Shown here one piece after another: positions 1 to 10,430 of a DNA stretch of 64,000 bases. A program made the position numbers and the translations under genes. The notes beneath the pieces were generated by a model. The model saw nothing but the letters and a program-made list of their open reading frames with translations, made no database searches and had not been told where the DNA came from. Position 1 is the stretch's first letter. The number at the start of each line of letters is the position of its first letter. Origin of the DNA: Saprospiraceae bacterium (GTDB taxonomy: Bacteria > Bacteroidota > Bacteroidia > Chitinophagales > Saprospiraceae); the NCBI GenBank assembly GCA_016714895.1, contig JADKBV010000005.1, forward strand, positions 3,348-67,347. Reading direction: 5' to 3'.

Positions 1-2
1 CA

Positions 3-3000
3 CTGACGTATTATAGTGATAATTCCGGATCAAATCCTACAACCACAGCACCGACGTACAATCAGACCACATCGATGACTATATATTATGCGTGTGTGGA
101 CGACGTGACCGGATGCAGAAGTGCGATACAAACCCTGACGACTGTACCTGGCAGCTGTACCACCCCTGCCATACCGATGGTAGATGTTACCGCGGCCACG
201 TGCAGTAGTGCCGGGACAGCTACCATATCCAATTATGATATGAACAATACGTACACCTTCGATCCGGTTGGCCCAACAGCGGGACTTGGTGGAGTTATCA
301 ACAATATAATGACTGGTACAAACTATACAGTAGTAGCTACCAACAACAGCGGTTGTTCATCAGCGGCATCATCTTCGTTTAGTGTAGATGCACAGTTGGC
401 AATACCTTTTGCACCATTAGCAGGCAGTAACAGCCCTGTATGTTTAGGAGCAACGCTTGCATTGACTTCATCAGCAAGCGGCACTATGCCATTCACATAC
501 AGCTGGGAAGGTCCGAATATGTTTGCTTCCACAGATCAAAACCCTGACATTGCAGGTTTTACTTCATTAGCTTCCGGTACTTATACAGTAACAGTCACTA
601 ATTTGTGCGGCAGCACTAATACGAGTGTGGTAGTTGTAGTCAAAGATGCACCATCTGCTGTTATGGCAACCAATGATGGACCGGTTTGTCTGGGTACTAC
701 ACTGAACTTAAATGTAACTTCAGGAGGTACGGCACCATTCACTTACGAATGGGAAGGCCCTAATATGTTTTCGTCAGTAAGTCAGACTCCGCAAGTTGAG
801 TCGGTTCCTTTGGCCAATTCCGGTACATATACGGTTACGGTGACCAATAGTTGTGGTAGTTCAACTGCTTCCACAACGGCAGTTGTCGTAGGAGATCCTA
901 CTATTTCAAATATCATGCCGACTGTTTTTGGCAGAGCCGGTGGGCAGACAATTACGATCAACGGCTCCAACTTTATAGGTGTTTATTTTGTAACTTTAAA
1001 TGGAATTGTAGTAAGTCACACGGTCATCAGTCCAAACCAGATGGAGATTACGACTCCGGCCAACCTTTGTACGGGTAACATGGTCATTACCGCAGGTTGC
1101 GGCATTTCTGTTGACTTTCCATATACCGTTACAGACCCGGTTATATTTGGCGTCAGCCCTGCTGCATTAGTGGAAGGAGGCACCATCACCATTTCAGGAA
1201 CCAACTTTGCTTCAACAGGCAATACTGTGACCATAGGTGGTGTAACAATGTCAACGTTCTCAAGCCAAAGTCATACCCAAATCGTGGGTACCATTCCGGC
1301 AGGAATACCTTGTTCCGGAAATGTGGTCGTGACGATTTGCGGACAAAGTTCCAATGCAGAGGCTTACACAAGTCCAACCCCGGGTTTAACACCTGGTGTT
1401 TCGCCGGCGGTTTGTGCGGGAGTTACCACGGCAAACCTAACCTATTCTTTACCAACAGGAAATTCAACGCAATATAGCCTTGACTTTAATGTTTTGGCTG
1501 AAGCACAAGGATTTGTGGATGTAGCTTATACCACGTTGCCGCCATCACCAATTGTCATCACCGTTCCCGGAGGTGCAACACCTGATACCTATTTGGCAAC
1601 CTTACGGGTGAGAAATGGACAGGGATGTGAAAGTAGCTTATATAATATAACAGTTACTGTAAATCCTTTACCAACGGTTACATTTACCGGAACTTTGGCT
1701 ACATTATGTGTATCTTCCACGATGTATGAACTGACAGGAGGGATGCCGGCAGGAGGAGTATACAGCGGGCCGGGAGTGACAGGTACAAACTTTGATGCCA
1801 GCGTCGCCGGAGCGAATACACATACATTACAATATACCTTCACAGACATGAACGGATGTAGTAATTCTGTTACCAATTCGATCATCGTTCTTGCCCTTCC
1901 TTCGGCACCAACGGGTGATGCGGTTCAGGAATTTTGCCATAATGATCCACGCAGAGTTGAAAATCTCACAGCAACAGGAAGTAATATTTTATGGTATGCC
2001 AACGAAACAGGCGGAAGTCCTTTAGGAAGTTCAACAGGTTTGGTAAATGGTCAGGATTATTTTGCCAGTCAGACAGTCAATGGATGTGAAAGTTCCGACA
2101 GATTTGAAGTGACAGTGGTGATATATGCCCGTCCAACTATAGATATAGATGTAACCCAACCGCATGTATGTTTGGATGCTACTTTTGTAGAAATGAATTT
2201 TACGGTTGAGAACGGTGCCGACACCTATTCCATGGATTTTGACCCGATAGCAGAAGCTGCCGGATTTGTTGACATCGTCAATGCGCCGTTGGGTACCAGT
2301 CCATTACAAGTGGTTATTCCAGTGGATGCACCTGCTGCTCTGGTGCCATATGGTTGTACAGTTATGGTAAGTAATTCCGTTACAGGTTGCAACAATACCA
2401 CGGATCCGTCTTACTTCTATTTCTATATTGATCCTGATCAGACGGCAGGAACAATTATCATCGGACCCAATACCTTGTGTATCGGTGACATGGCAACTTA
2501 TTATTCGAATGCAGAATTTCCGGTCGGTCAGGGTCTTTTTTCGACAAGTAATCCGACGATTGCCACCATCAATCCTACCACAGGAGAGCTGACGACACTT
2601 TCTGATGGAATGGTTTCTGTCATCTACACCATGTCAGCAGGTTGCGGACCGGTTTCTACTGTAAGTAAAAACATTACCGTAAGAGCGAACAATACCGCAA
2701 GTGTTGCTTCCGATCAACCAACGGTTTGTGCCAATTCCTTAATGCCATCCATTACCCATGTTACCACCGGAGCAACAGGAAGAAGCAATATTATGACAGG
2801 ATTACCTGCCGGAGTTACTTCTTCATGGTCGGCAAATGTATTGACCATCAGTGGAACTCCTACTGTATCTGGTACATTCAATTATCAGATATTATTGACA
2901 GGAGGATGTGGTACAGCTTATGCCACCGGTACGATTACAGTAAATCCGGAAAATACAGCAAGCCCGGCATCTTCAACACCAACCTTGTGTACCAATTTAG

Positions 3001-4727
3001 TATTGACACCTGTTACCCATACTACTACCGGGGCAACCGGTATATCAAATGACGGTATGTCAGGAGCCAATGGATTACCTGCAGGAGTATCTGCTTCATG
3101 GGCAGGAGACGTCATCACCATAAGCGGGACACCAACGGTAGATGGTACATTCAACTACATAATACCGCTTACAGGAGGTTGCGGCAACGTAAATGCCACG
3201 GGTACGATTACGGTGATACTTGCCAATGCAGCAGGCCCGGCATCTTCCACACCAACTCTTTGTATCAGCACATCACTGACGGAGATAACCCATACCACAA
3301 CAGGAGCAACAGGCATTGGTGTCGCAACGGGTTTGCCGATGGGAGTATCCGCATCATGGACGGCTAATGTTATCACGATAAGTGGTACACCTACAGAAAG
3401 CGGCGTGTTCAATTACAGCATTCCGCTCACGGGTGGTTGCGGTACTGCAAATGCAACAGGTATGATTACGGTGAATCCTGATAATACGGTAGGTATTGGT
3501 TCTTCGACACCGACTTTATGTATCAGTACTCCACTTACGGCCATTACTCATACGACAACAGGAGCAACAGGTGTAGGTGTCGCATCAGGATTACCTATGG
3601 GTATAAATGTATTCTGGTCAGGAGATGTTATTACCATCAGTGGAACGCCTACAGAAAGCGGCGTGTTCAGTTACAGCATTCCACTTACAGGGGGTTGTGG
3701 TAGTGTGAATGCGACAGGTATGATCACCGTTACACCAAACAATACGGTAAGTGTGGCATCATCCACACCTGCTTTGTGTATCAACACGGCGTTGACTGTC
3801 ATCACCCACACTACTACAGGAGCAACAGGTATTTCAAATGACGGCGTTACAGGCGCCAACGGATTGCCTGCAGGTGTGTCTGCTACATGGACGGCCAATA
3901 CGATTACGATCAGTGGTACACCATCGGTTAGCGGCACGTTTAATTACAGCATCCCGCTTACGGGTGGTTGCGGTAATGTATCTGCTTCCGGAACGATTAC
4001 GGTCAGAACTTTGCCGACAGCCACCATAAGTGGAACGGTGCAGGTTTTACAATTTGCGCCAACAGCACCGGTTATAACCTTTACAGGATCCGGAGGCACA
4101 GGACCTTACACCTTTTATTACAGCAAGCAGGAAAATGGTGATCCGGCGACATTCCAATGGACATCGCCATCTGGTAATCCGGTTACCGTGGCCCAGTCAA
4201 ATGCTGTTCCCGGCGTATTTACCTACACCTTGTTGAGGGTAGCGGATGTTCATGGATGTGAATACCAGTTGCCTGCAGTACAACCCACAGCTGTTGTGAC
4301 CGTATTAATGAGTAGTGATATGGCGCCTGGTATGCCGAGACCAATTAATGGAGCCTTTGTACATGGAGAAGTCAAAGAAGGTGTATTACAATTTACCAAT
4401 GCAGGCCCTGGTCCGACCGTCGGGCAGTTGACCATCAGGGTTTCGAATCTTTTGAACTTTGCCGTTGTCATACCTACCGTATCAGGAACCTATGGAGGAA
4501 TAAATTGTCAGAACTCTTTATTTACCGTTGTCCCGGGAGCGTTTTTTACTACAGTGACTACCAATGCAAGCATTCCGGCAGGTGGAAATCTAAGATTAGG
4601 TTTTATTACGACAGCAACGGGATTTGGCGGAGCTAACGGAACCTTAACGGCCACTATCATAAATGGCACGGGAAGGGATTACAACAATGGCAACAATAAA
4701 TCTGTCAGGACTTTTGTCATAAATTAA
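3..4727 (+). CDS. Giant secreted Ig/IPT/PKD repeat protein, 5'-truncated
   Basis: The frame is open to the window edge, so the true start and signal peptide lie upstream; the ATG at 75 is only the first internal Met. Numbering from 75, the layout is: Cys-rich Ig-like repeats with the motif YxWEGPNMF and TVTVTNxCGS (about 110-270), two IPT/TIG domains (about 274-353 and 353-432, 'GxTITIxGxNF'), further Ig-like segments including a CHU_C-type Ig domain with 'LWYANETGGSPLG' (about 610-690), five tandem Ig-like repeats (about 871-1311), a PKD-like module (about 1316-1412) and a C-terminal domain ending RTFVIN (about 1418-1550). There are no catalytic motifs. By family knowledge this is a surface or secreted adhesin-type protein exported by T9SS. 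The last two modules recur at the ends of the next two large genes. A canonical T9SS type A or B tail is absent, so the export route is inferred. Confidence 0.85.
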   Translation: MTYYSDNSGSNPTTTAPTYNQTTSMTIYYACVDDVTGCRSAIQTLTTVPGSCTTPAIPMVDVTAATCSSAGTATISNYDMNNTYTFDPVGPTAGLGGVINNIMTGTNYTVVATNNSGCSSAASSSFSVDAQLAIPFAPLAGSNSPVCLGATLALTSSASGTMPFTYSWEGPNMFASTDQNPDIAGFTSLASGTYTVTVTNLCGSTNTSVVVVVKDAPSAVMATNDGPVCLGTTLNLNVTSGGTAPFTYEWEGPNMFSSVSQTPQVESVPLANSGTYTVTVTNSCGSSTASTTAVVVGDPTISNIMPTVFGRAGGQTITINGSNFIGVYFVTLNGIVVSHTVISPNQMEITTPANLCTGNMVITAGCGISVDFPYTVTDPVIFGVSPAALVEGGTITISGTNFASTGNTVTIGGVTMSTFSSQSHTQIVGTIPAGIPCSGNVVVTICGQSSNAEAYTSPTPGLTPGVSPAVCAGVTTANLTYSLPTGNSTQYSLDFNVLAEAQGFVDVAYTTLPPSPIVITVPGGATPDTYLATLRVRNGQGCESSLYNITVTVNPLPTVTFTGTLATLCVSSTMYELTGGMPAGGVYSGPGVTGTNFDASVAGANTHTLQYTFTDMNGCSNSVTNSIIVLALPSAPTGDAVQEFCHNDPRRVENLTATGSNILWYANETGGSPLGSSTGLVNGQDYFASQTVNGCESSDRFEVTVVIYARPTIDIDVTQPHVCLDATFVEMNFTVENGADTYSMDFDPIAEAAGFVDIVNAPLGTSPLQVVIPVDAPAALVPYGCTVMVSNSVTGCNNTTDPSYFYFYIDPDQTAGTIIIGPNTLCIGDMATYYSNAEFPVGQGLFSTSNPTIATINPTTGELTTLSDGMVSVIYTMSAGCGPVSTVSKNITVRANNTASVASDQPTVCANSLMPSITHVTTGATGRSNIMTGLPAGVTSSWSANVLTISGTPTVSGTFNYQILLTGGCGTAYATGTITVNPENTASPASSTPTLCTNLVLTPVTHTTTGATGISNDGMSGANGLPAGVSASWAGDVITISGTPTVDGTFNYIIPLTGGCGNVNATGTITVILANAAGPASSTPTLCISTSLTEITHTTTGATGIGVATGLPMGVSASWTANVITISGTPTESGVFNYSIPLTGGCGTANATGMITVNPDNTVGIGSSTPTLCISTPLTAITHTTTGATGVGVASGLPMGINVFWSGDVITISGTPTESGVFSYSIPLTGGCGSVNATGMITVTPNNTVSVASSTPALCINTALTVITHTTTGATGISNDGVTGANGLPAGVSATWTANTITISGTPSVSGTFNYSIPLTGGCGNVSASGTITVRTLPTATISGTVQVLQFAPTAPVITFTGSGGTGPYTFYYSKQENGDPATFQWTSPSGNPVTVAQSNAVPGVFTYTLLRVADVHGCEYQLPAVQPTAVVTVLMSSDMAPGMPRPINGAFVHGEVKEGVLQFTNAGPGPTVGQLTIRVSNLLNFAVVIPTVSGTYGGINCQNSLFTVVPGAFFTTVTTNASIPAGGNLRLGFITTATGFGGANGTLTATIINGTGRDYNNGNNKSVRTFVIN
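2687..4008 (+). repeat. Five tandem Ig-like coding repeats
   Basis: Five units begin near 2687, 2948, 3222, 3480 and 3738, with spacing of 258-274 bp. Each encodes about 86-91 aa with the pattern 'TPTLC...LT.ITHTTTGATG', then 'GLP.GV.ASW', 'ITISGTPT.SGTFNYSIPL' and 'TGGCG...ATGTITV'. Two Cys per unit are conserved. Units 3 and 4 are the closest pair (both carry TESGVF), which suggests recent local duplication. Confidence 0.8.
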
Positions 4728-4731
4728 AAAC

Positions 4732-4780
4732 AATTGGGTATAAAAGGCCAACAGTTAGTGTTGCACTTTTATACCCAATT
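4732..4780. terminator. Perfect 15-bp hairpin after the first adhesin gene
   Basis: Arms at 4732-4746 and 4766-4780 are exact reverse complements (AATTGGGTATAAAAG and its complement) around a 19-nt loop, starting 5 nt after the stop codon. No long T-run follows, so this is either a transcript end or an mRNA-stabilising 3' hairpin. Confidence 0.55.
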
Positions 4781-5084
4781 AAACATCTGTGATCAGACCT
4801 TTATTAAATAGTTCATAGTTGTTTTTTATCAGGACGATAATGTAAAAAAATGTCTTAAGTTGGTTTTAAACCTACTTGATTAAAACATAAAGGGTATTTT
4901 GTGTTTTAAATTGAATTTTTAACGTTTTTCGGGTGTCTTAAAAAGATTCAAAACAAATATTCCATCAAACAAACAAAAAAAGTCAAAACCAATCATTTTT
5001 TCAACCAAATTCGATTTTTATAGACCACTTGTCCCTTAAATAGGACCAGTTATAAATTTTTTTTAAAAAAAACAGGCTTTTATT

Positions 5085-5114
5085 TTTGTCAAATAAAAAT
5101 AATGAGTAGTTTTG
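5085..5114 (+). promoter_or_regulatory. Candidate Bacteroidota promoter for the giant beta-helix gene
   Basis: TTTG at 5085-5088, 18 nt, then TAGTTTTG at 5107-5114, matching the -33 TTTG / -7 TAnnTTTG pattern of Bacteroidota primary-sigma promoters. The nearest credible start codon is about 540 nt downstream, implying a long leader. Confidence 0.4.
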
Positions 5115-5652
5115 TGCTTTAAGATATCGATTTGAAAGATGTTACAAAGTTAGTGATGTTTTTCTGTAAATATCTTAAAACGGATACTAACATTTCAGAA
5201 TGATAACCTCAGAGAACCGAAATATTTCTTTAAGAAGTAATATTGCATATTATTTCTTTACTGAAACTTTGAGCTTTCAAAAGCCAAAAGTTTTCTCTTA
5301 TGATTTTTTACTTCTGAAATTTTTGCCAAACTTATTTTTTTACCGTAGTCCTTTAAGATTTAATATTCTTTTTTTTAGTTCGTACCCAATAGAGCTGAAG
5401 AATATTGTTTTTTCTTTTTTAAGGATGAAAAGAATGATTTATTCTCTATTCGTGAAAGAAAACCAATCCTGAATATTTTTTTTAAAATAAGAGATTGTAT
5501 GATTTTGAAAATTTAAAAGTTTAGCTGCTTTATAATAAAAAAACTAAATAGTATATGAAATGAAAAACAACCAAAAAAATACACAACGTACGAATCAATT
5601 CCCTAAGATTGATTTTTTTAGAAAAAATTGTAGAATTAGTAAATTTATATGT
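5115..5652 (+). other. AT-rich gene-free leader region
   Basis: Between the candidate promoter and the giant gene start the sequence is very AT-rich with many T-runs. A 90-codon open frame (5200-5472) is rich in Phe, Leu, Ser and Lys codons with no domain or signal and looks like chance. I see no riboswitch or tRNA-like fold. Confidence 0.4.
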
Positions 5653-6026
5653 ATGAAAAATAGAATGAACAACCAACCAGGTTTTATTACAGGTATCGTC
5701 CTTTTTATGATGACATTCTCATTGAATGTATTTGGTCAGACTCCTGCATACGACCCGGCACCTGTTTTAGGAATTGTGTATGTTTGTGAAGGCGGAGAAG
5801 TGACGTTGACAGTCAATGGCACCACACCGGGAGAACAGTATTCTATGAATGCTAATCCACCATCCGGAACACAAACCCTTACAGCGACCGGCACATCGCT
5901 GACTTTTGCACCGGTTTTATATTCAACTTCCGGAGCATACAGTATCAGTCTGATCAGGGGTGTCTCCTTTGATGTTTTTCCTAACCAGACGATACAGGTA
6001 CTTGTCGACCCAACGGTTGCTGTTTT
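5653..6026 (+). CDS. Giant beta-helix protein, segment 1: signal peptide and Ig-like domain
   Basis: An in-frame ATG at 5560 exists, but the Met at 5653 (MKNRMNN...) directly precedes a good signal peptide: a basic N-terminus, a hydrophobic core GIVLFMMTFSLNVF, and a likely cut after GQ. A second Met at 5665 is possible. The mature part has an Ig-like beta-rich stretch ('VYVCEGGEVTLTVNG', 'YSMNANPPSG') and ends at 'VDPTVA', after which the frame is lost in the T-run at 6023-6026. Restoring one T continues as 'FNLSDPEGNVEAGT' into the next segment. Without the repair the frame runs to a stop at 6069. Confidence 0.7.
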
Positions 6027-6844
6027 AACCTTAGTGATCCTGAAGGAAATGTTGAGGCGGGAACAATGATCTCTGCTACAATCGGAACAGCAGGAACAGG
6101 AGGAGCTCCGGGGAGTATTGATGAATTTGAATATAGTAAAGATGGCGGAACTACCTGGTTGCCTTATATGCCGGGCGATGTTATTACGACAACCGATTAC
6201 TTATTGGCTAATGTAAAAATTAAATCCATCAGAAGGCATCCGGCAGGCTTAGGTTGTTATTCAGAAAATATATATACCTGGAATATTGACAGCAGAGTTC
6301 ACGACATCACCGGTACACAAGGCAGTTACTATCACATTCAACAGGCCATAGATGCTGCCAATACCGTTGATGGTGATGTTTTGGAAATAGAAGCCGGAAC
6401 GATGGCCTTACCTTCAGTGGTTAATATAAACAAAGAAATAACCCTGAGAGGGCAGGGGATAGCTTCTACCATTATAGATATATCCTCTTCATGGTTTACC
6501 AATCCATCAGTTAATGCTTTTACATTAAATGATGTTAACATTACCATTGAAGATATTTATTTCAGAATTGTAGGTAAAGGGCAAGGTAATATCTTAGGTT
6601 TGTTCCAGTCAAACTGTACGGTTCAGGATAATAAATTCACCGGAGAATATGTCTACGGTGATGGTGAAGTGACCCGTGCTGCCGTTTGGTCAGCCAACAA
6701 TATGACCGGTTTACTTTTTACCAACAATATCATTGAGTCCTTAAGACAACCGGGATATCTGAGTAATGGTTCAGGTACCATCAGCAACAATACGATTACC
6801 ACAACCAGAGGTTGGGTGATTGAAGGTATTGGTGCCATGTCTTT
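6027..6844 (+). CDS. Giant beta-helix protein, segment 2: first beta-helix
   Basis: The open frame begins with 'FNLSDPEGNVEAGTMISAT'; the ATG at 6066 is internal. The first beta-helix entry is 'YYHIQQAIDAANTVDGD' followed by 'LEIEAGT' and 'NKEITLRGQG' (near 6320-6470). Helical rungs follow with the NNxI pattern ('FTNNIIESL', 'GTISNNTITTTRG'). The family is the pectate-lyase-like/NosD-type right-handed parallel beta-helix, here with no recognisable active site, so probably structural or carbohydrate-binding. Frame is lost in the T-run 6842-6844; uncorrected, the frame closes at 6950. Confidence 0.7.
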
Positions 6845-9800
6845 ACAGGAAATACCTTTGGTGCAAATACGTCGCATATTACTATTCTGGATGTTGCAAC
6901 CAACATCAGTGGTCTTACGATCAGCAACAATGATTTTTCAGGCACTGTAGTAGATTGGAAAATTGACAACCGCGCAACCGGTGTTTTGGATGCTGATTGT
7001 AATTGGTATGGTAGTGCTTCTTACGCCTCTGTTTTTGCAGGTATTAAGGGTAAAGTAGCTTTTGTACCTTACAAATCCTCAGCTATAAGTATGTGTAATG
7101 TCGGGTTTTCTATGCCTGAAAACCTGGTTCTTACCCATACCCAGGCTTCAGAAAGTATTTTGGTTCAGTTTGATGTAACAGACAATGATCTGGAGTTAAA
7201 ACCCATCCCGGGCTTAAATCCAAATGTTCCTGCAGAGTTGGCACAAATTGCTGCATTGTACACGGCGCTTGAAGCGGCGGTACTCAGCAATAATCCGGCA
7301 GCTATTCAGGCAGCAGCTTTGGCAGTCGGAGATGACATCATCACAGAATATTACTACATGGATGGTGTCAATAAAATATATCTTCAAACTGCCGGCGGAA
7401 ATAATCTTATTAAAAATAAATATTGGCAGGAATACCTGGTTCGTTCTTCGGACACAGAACGATTTCCTGACTGGTTAAACAATCTCACCCTGGTCAATCA
7501 AACGGAATTCCGCACGTCGACCAATCCTTTAACAGGTGCAGTTGCCGCAGGATGGTTGAATCCTGTATTAGGAAGAGATGTAATCATTAAAGTAACATTT
7601 ATCCACAACGGAGCGGTAAACAGTATTGAGGAAATCGTTTCTATTCCTCCCGGTCCTATTGAAAACCTTACTACAGGTTTGGGATATCCGACCATACAGG
7701 CGGCCATTAATGCAGCAAATTCAAATGACAGAATAGGTGTTGCTACAGGTTCTTACACCGAAAACGTAAACGCCACAACAAAAACCATTTCATTGGTTCC
7801 CGGTAACAGTCCGGGTTGTGTGACCATTACAGGTGATCTAACACTGAATGCAATGAACACCCTTGAAATGGAAGTGGATGGAACCACAGCCTGTTCAGGG
7901 TATGATCAGTTTATCATCAATGGCGTAGTTACTCTTGGCGGAGCGACGCTGAATCTGGATTTGGGATATGCTCCGACTTTAGGTGATTCTTATGTTTTAA
8001 TATCCAATGATGGTTTGGATCCTGTTGTAGGACAATTTGCCCAGGGATTTTCTATATCACAAGGAGGAAATGTTTTTGACATTAACTACACAGGAGGAGA
8101 CGGAAACGACGTGGTACTGACTAAATGTGTTGGTGGCGTGGTCAACCTTAATACAGCCAAAGAGTTTTGTTCTATTCAGGATGCGATAGATGACGGATCG
8201 ACAATCGGAGGACATATTATAACCGTTGCTTCTGGAACTTATACTGAAAATATAGTTGTCAATAAGTCCCTGGAACTGAGAGGTGCAAATTATGGCATAA
8301 ATCCGAATACAACACCTCGTGTAGCCGAATCGATTTTATTGACTGCTGCAACGATAGTTGACGGAACAAGTAATAGCCGTATCATCGCTGTAAGTGCTGA
8401 TAACGTTAAAATTAATGGCTTTTTGATTGATGGAGATAATCCGTCTTTAACCTCAGGTTATCTCAATAATGTGGGAGCAGACATGGATATCAGAAATGGT
8501 ATTGATAATGCTTTAGGAGTTCAGAATCTTTATGTTGCCAATAATATCATTAAAAACATGGTATATTATGGAGTAAGAATTCAAAGTACCACCGGACTAA
8601 GCCCGGCTGTTTCTTCCGGACATGAAATCAAAATGAACCGGTTTATGGACATGGGAACATACCAAGCCGTTGTCGGTGGTTGGGGACAATTCGGAGGTGG
8701 TGTCTTACTACAGAATTCCCATTATACACAAATTACGGATAATGTAATGTTGAATGTCAGAATTGGTGTTCAATTAGGAAACTTCCAGGTCGCAAACCCG
8801 GGAGTTTTTGTCCATGCAATAGAAAATAATCAGATTCAGGCGAGAAGATTAGGTATTTTTTATAATTTACTCAGACAATCGCCGTGGACTGTTAATGGTA
8901 ATAATATTACAGGATACAGCAGCACTGACGAACAAGCACTCGGTGGTTCATGGAGAGGTATACGTATCACTTCAGTAGGTAATACAGGAATGGGTAATTC
9001 TTTATTTAATAGTAATATAATAAATGGTTCAGCAATAACTTTACTCAACAAAGAGGGATTCAACGTATGGAACGTAACCAATAATTCCCGGCCGATAATC
9101 AGTAATGGTTCGGTAACGGGCGTAAATACTGGTGTTATTCTTTCTAACCACGATACTGGTTTTGGAAACGGAGTCGACGGAGCAAATGCTACCCTGAATA
9201 ATGTAACCATCAATGCAACAAATACAGGTGTTTTGGTTTCAGATAGTCCTTCTTCCACTACGCACGCCAAAGTGAATGTTTCAATTTCAGGTTCTGATAT
9301 TACTTCCTTAGGGGAAGGTGTCAAAACAGAAGAATCAGTAGCAGGAACTACAAGCGGGAGTTTTGTAAATAATGACATTACTGCTTCAGCTGTTGGTGTA
9401 AACATAACAGGAATGACACTTTCAGCGACCAATACATTAACCATTGACAACAATGACATAAACCTGACTTCACAAATTGCAGGACCAAACCCAACCGCTG
9501 GTATTTTTCTTTCCAATATTTTAGGAACACAAAATGCCACAATAACCAATAACGATATCACAGGTGCGTTTTATGGTTATGTAGGATACAATATAAATAC
9601 AGCTCCTGTAACGTCGATTGAAGGTGGAACCATTAGTGGTATCATGCAGGGAATTGCCGTTGTTAATACAGTAGGTGGTCCTTTAGCGGGATCTAACCTT
9701 CAACTTTCAGGAGTCGGCATGAATGGTTTTACCGGAACATCAGCCAATCCTGCCATTAATTTTCATGCAGGAGTTTACACCTTTACAGCTGCAACAACGA

Positions 9801-10078
9801 CCCCTGCTCAGGGAATTACTTTGTCAGCCAATGGATTAACGATTGATGATACAGAAAGTCCTTCTCAGGCGAGTGGTGGTCTGTACCTCGCAGATTTTAG
9901 CGGTGGAATGACCAATGTTCAAAATATCACAGTGACCAATTCCTCTATCATCAATAATGCCAACAGGGGAGTGGACGCAAGAGGTAAAGTAAACCTTACC
10001 CTGAATGGTAATACCCTGACGAATAACGGCCATACGGCTTTCGGATCAGGAGGTAATGACGGATTTTCTGTCATAGCC
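6845..10078 (+). CDS. Giant beta-helix protein, segment 3: beta-helices 2 and 3
   Basis: It continues as 'TGNTFGANTSHITILD' and reaches the first closing tag DADCNWYG near 7000. After an alpha-helical-looking insert (about 7200-7600) come a second entry 'YPTIQAAINAANSNDR' (about 7690) and a compact domain ending 'GGDGNDVVLT'. A third entry 'CSIQDAIDDGSTIGGH' (about 8170) starts a long helix full of NNDI/TNNTI rungs. From 8131 on, this segment is paralogous to 14986-17265. The frame is lost at 10077-10078, where 'GFSVIA' should continue 'QQNAT' as in the duplicate; uncorrected it closes at 10147. Antisense open frames here (for example 8860-9561) are shadows. Confidence 0.75.
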
Positions 10079-10430
10079 AACAAAACGCTACTATTAATGC
10101 GAATAATAATTTTGTTACCCTGCCTGCAACCAGTACAACAAAAGTAATTGGTTTTATAACAGGATTGGGAACAACCAATATAATTAATGCACATGATAAT
10201 AAACTGTCCCTGAATGGAAATGCAGAATCAGGCAGTAAATTAGCAAGATCTGATGCCGGAACAGGAAGTATAGATGCTGAATGTAACTGGTGGGGAACAG
10301 GAAATGACCTCATGATACAGGCTTTAACAGAAGGAAGTGTTGATTTTACAAACTGGCTGACAAATGGAATGGACAATGACGGAGTGGCACCTGGTTTTCA
10401 ACCTGTACCGGGAAGTTGTAACGGAGAACC
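8131..10430 (+). repeat. Intragenic duplication, copy 1
   Basis: About 2.3 kb whose product aligns end to end with 14986-17265. Landmarks in the same order: 'IQARRLGIF', 'DSPSSTTHAKVN', 'TEESVAGTTSGSFV', 'MTLSATNTLTIDNN', 'NILGTQNATIT', 'FYGYVGYNIN', 'NANRGVDARGKVNLT', 'CNWWG', 'FQPVPGSCN'. This copy carries the frame break at 10077. Confidence 0.8.

Noticed and set aside
4325..4727. T9SS type B (gliding-associated) tail on the large proteins
   Set aside because: The characteristic TPNGDGxND-type opening is absent; the tail is DUF11-like instead.
5200..5472. 90-codon open frame in the leader of the giant gene
   Set aside because: Composition follows the local T-richness and no domain, signal or conserved context is visible.
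8860..9561. 233-codon open frame on the minus strand
   Set aside because: It lies fully antisense to the beta-helix gene, whose sense reading is supported by its paralogous duplicate. It has no domain or signal and reflects codon bias of the sense strand.
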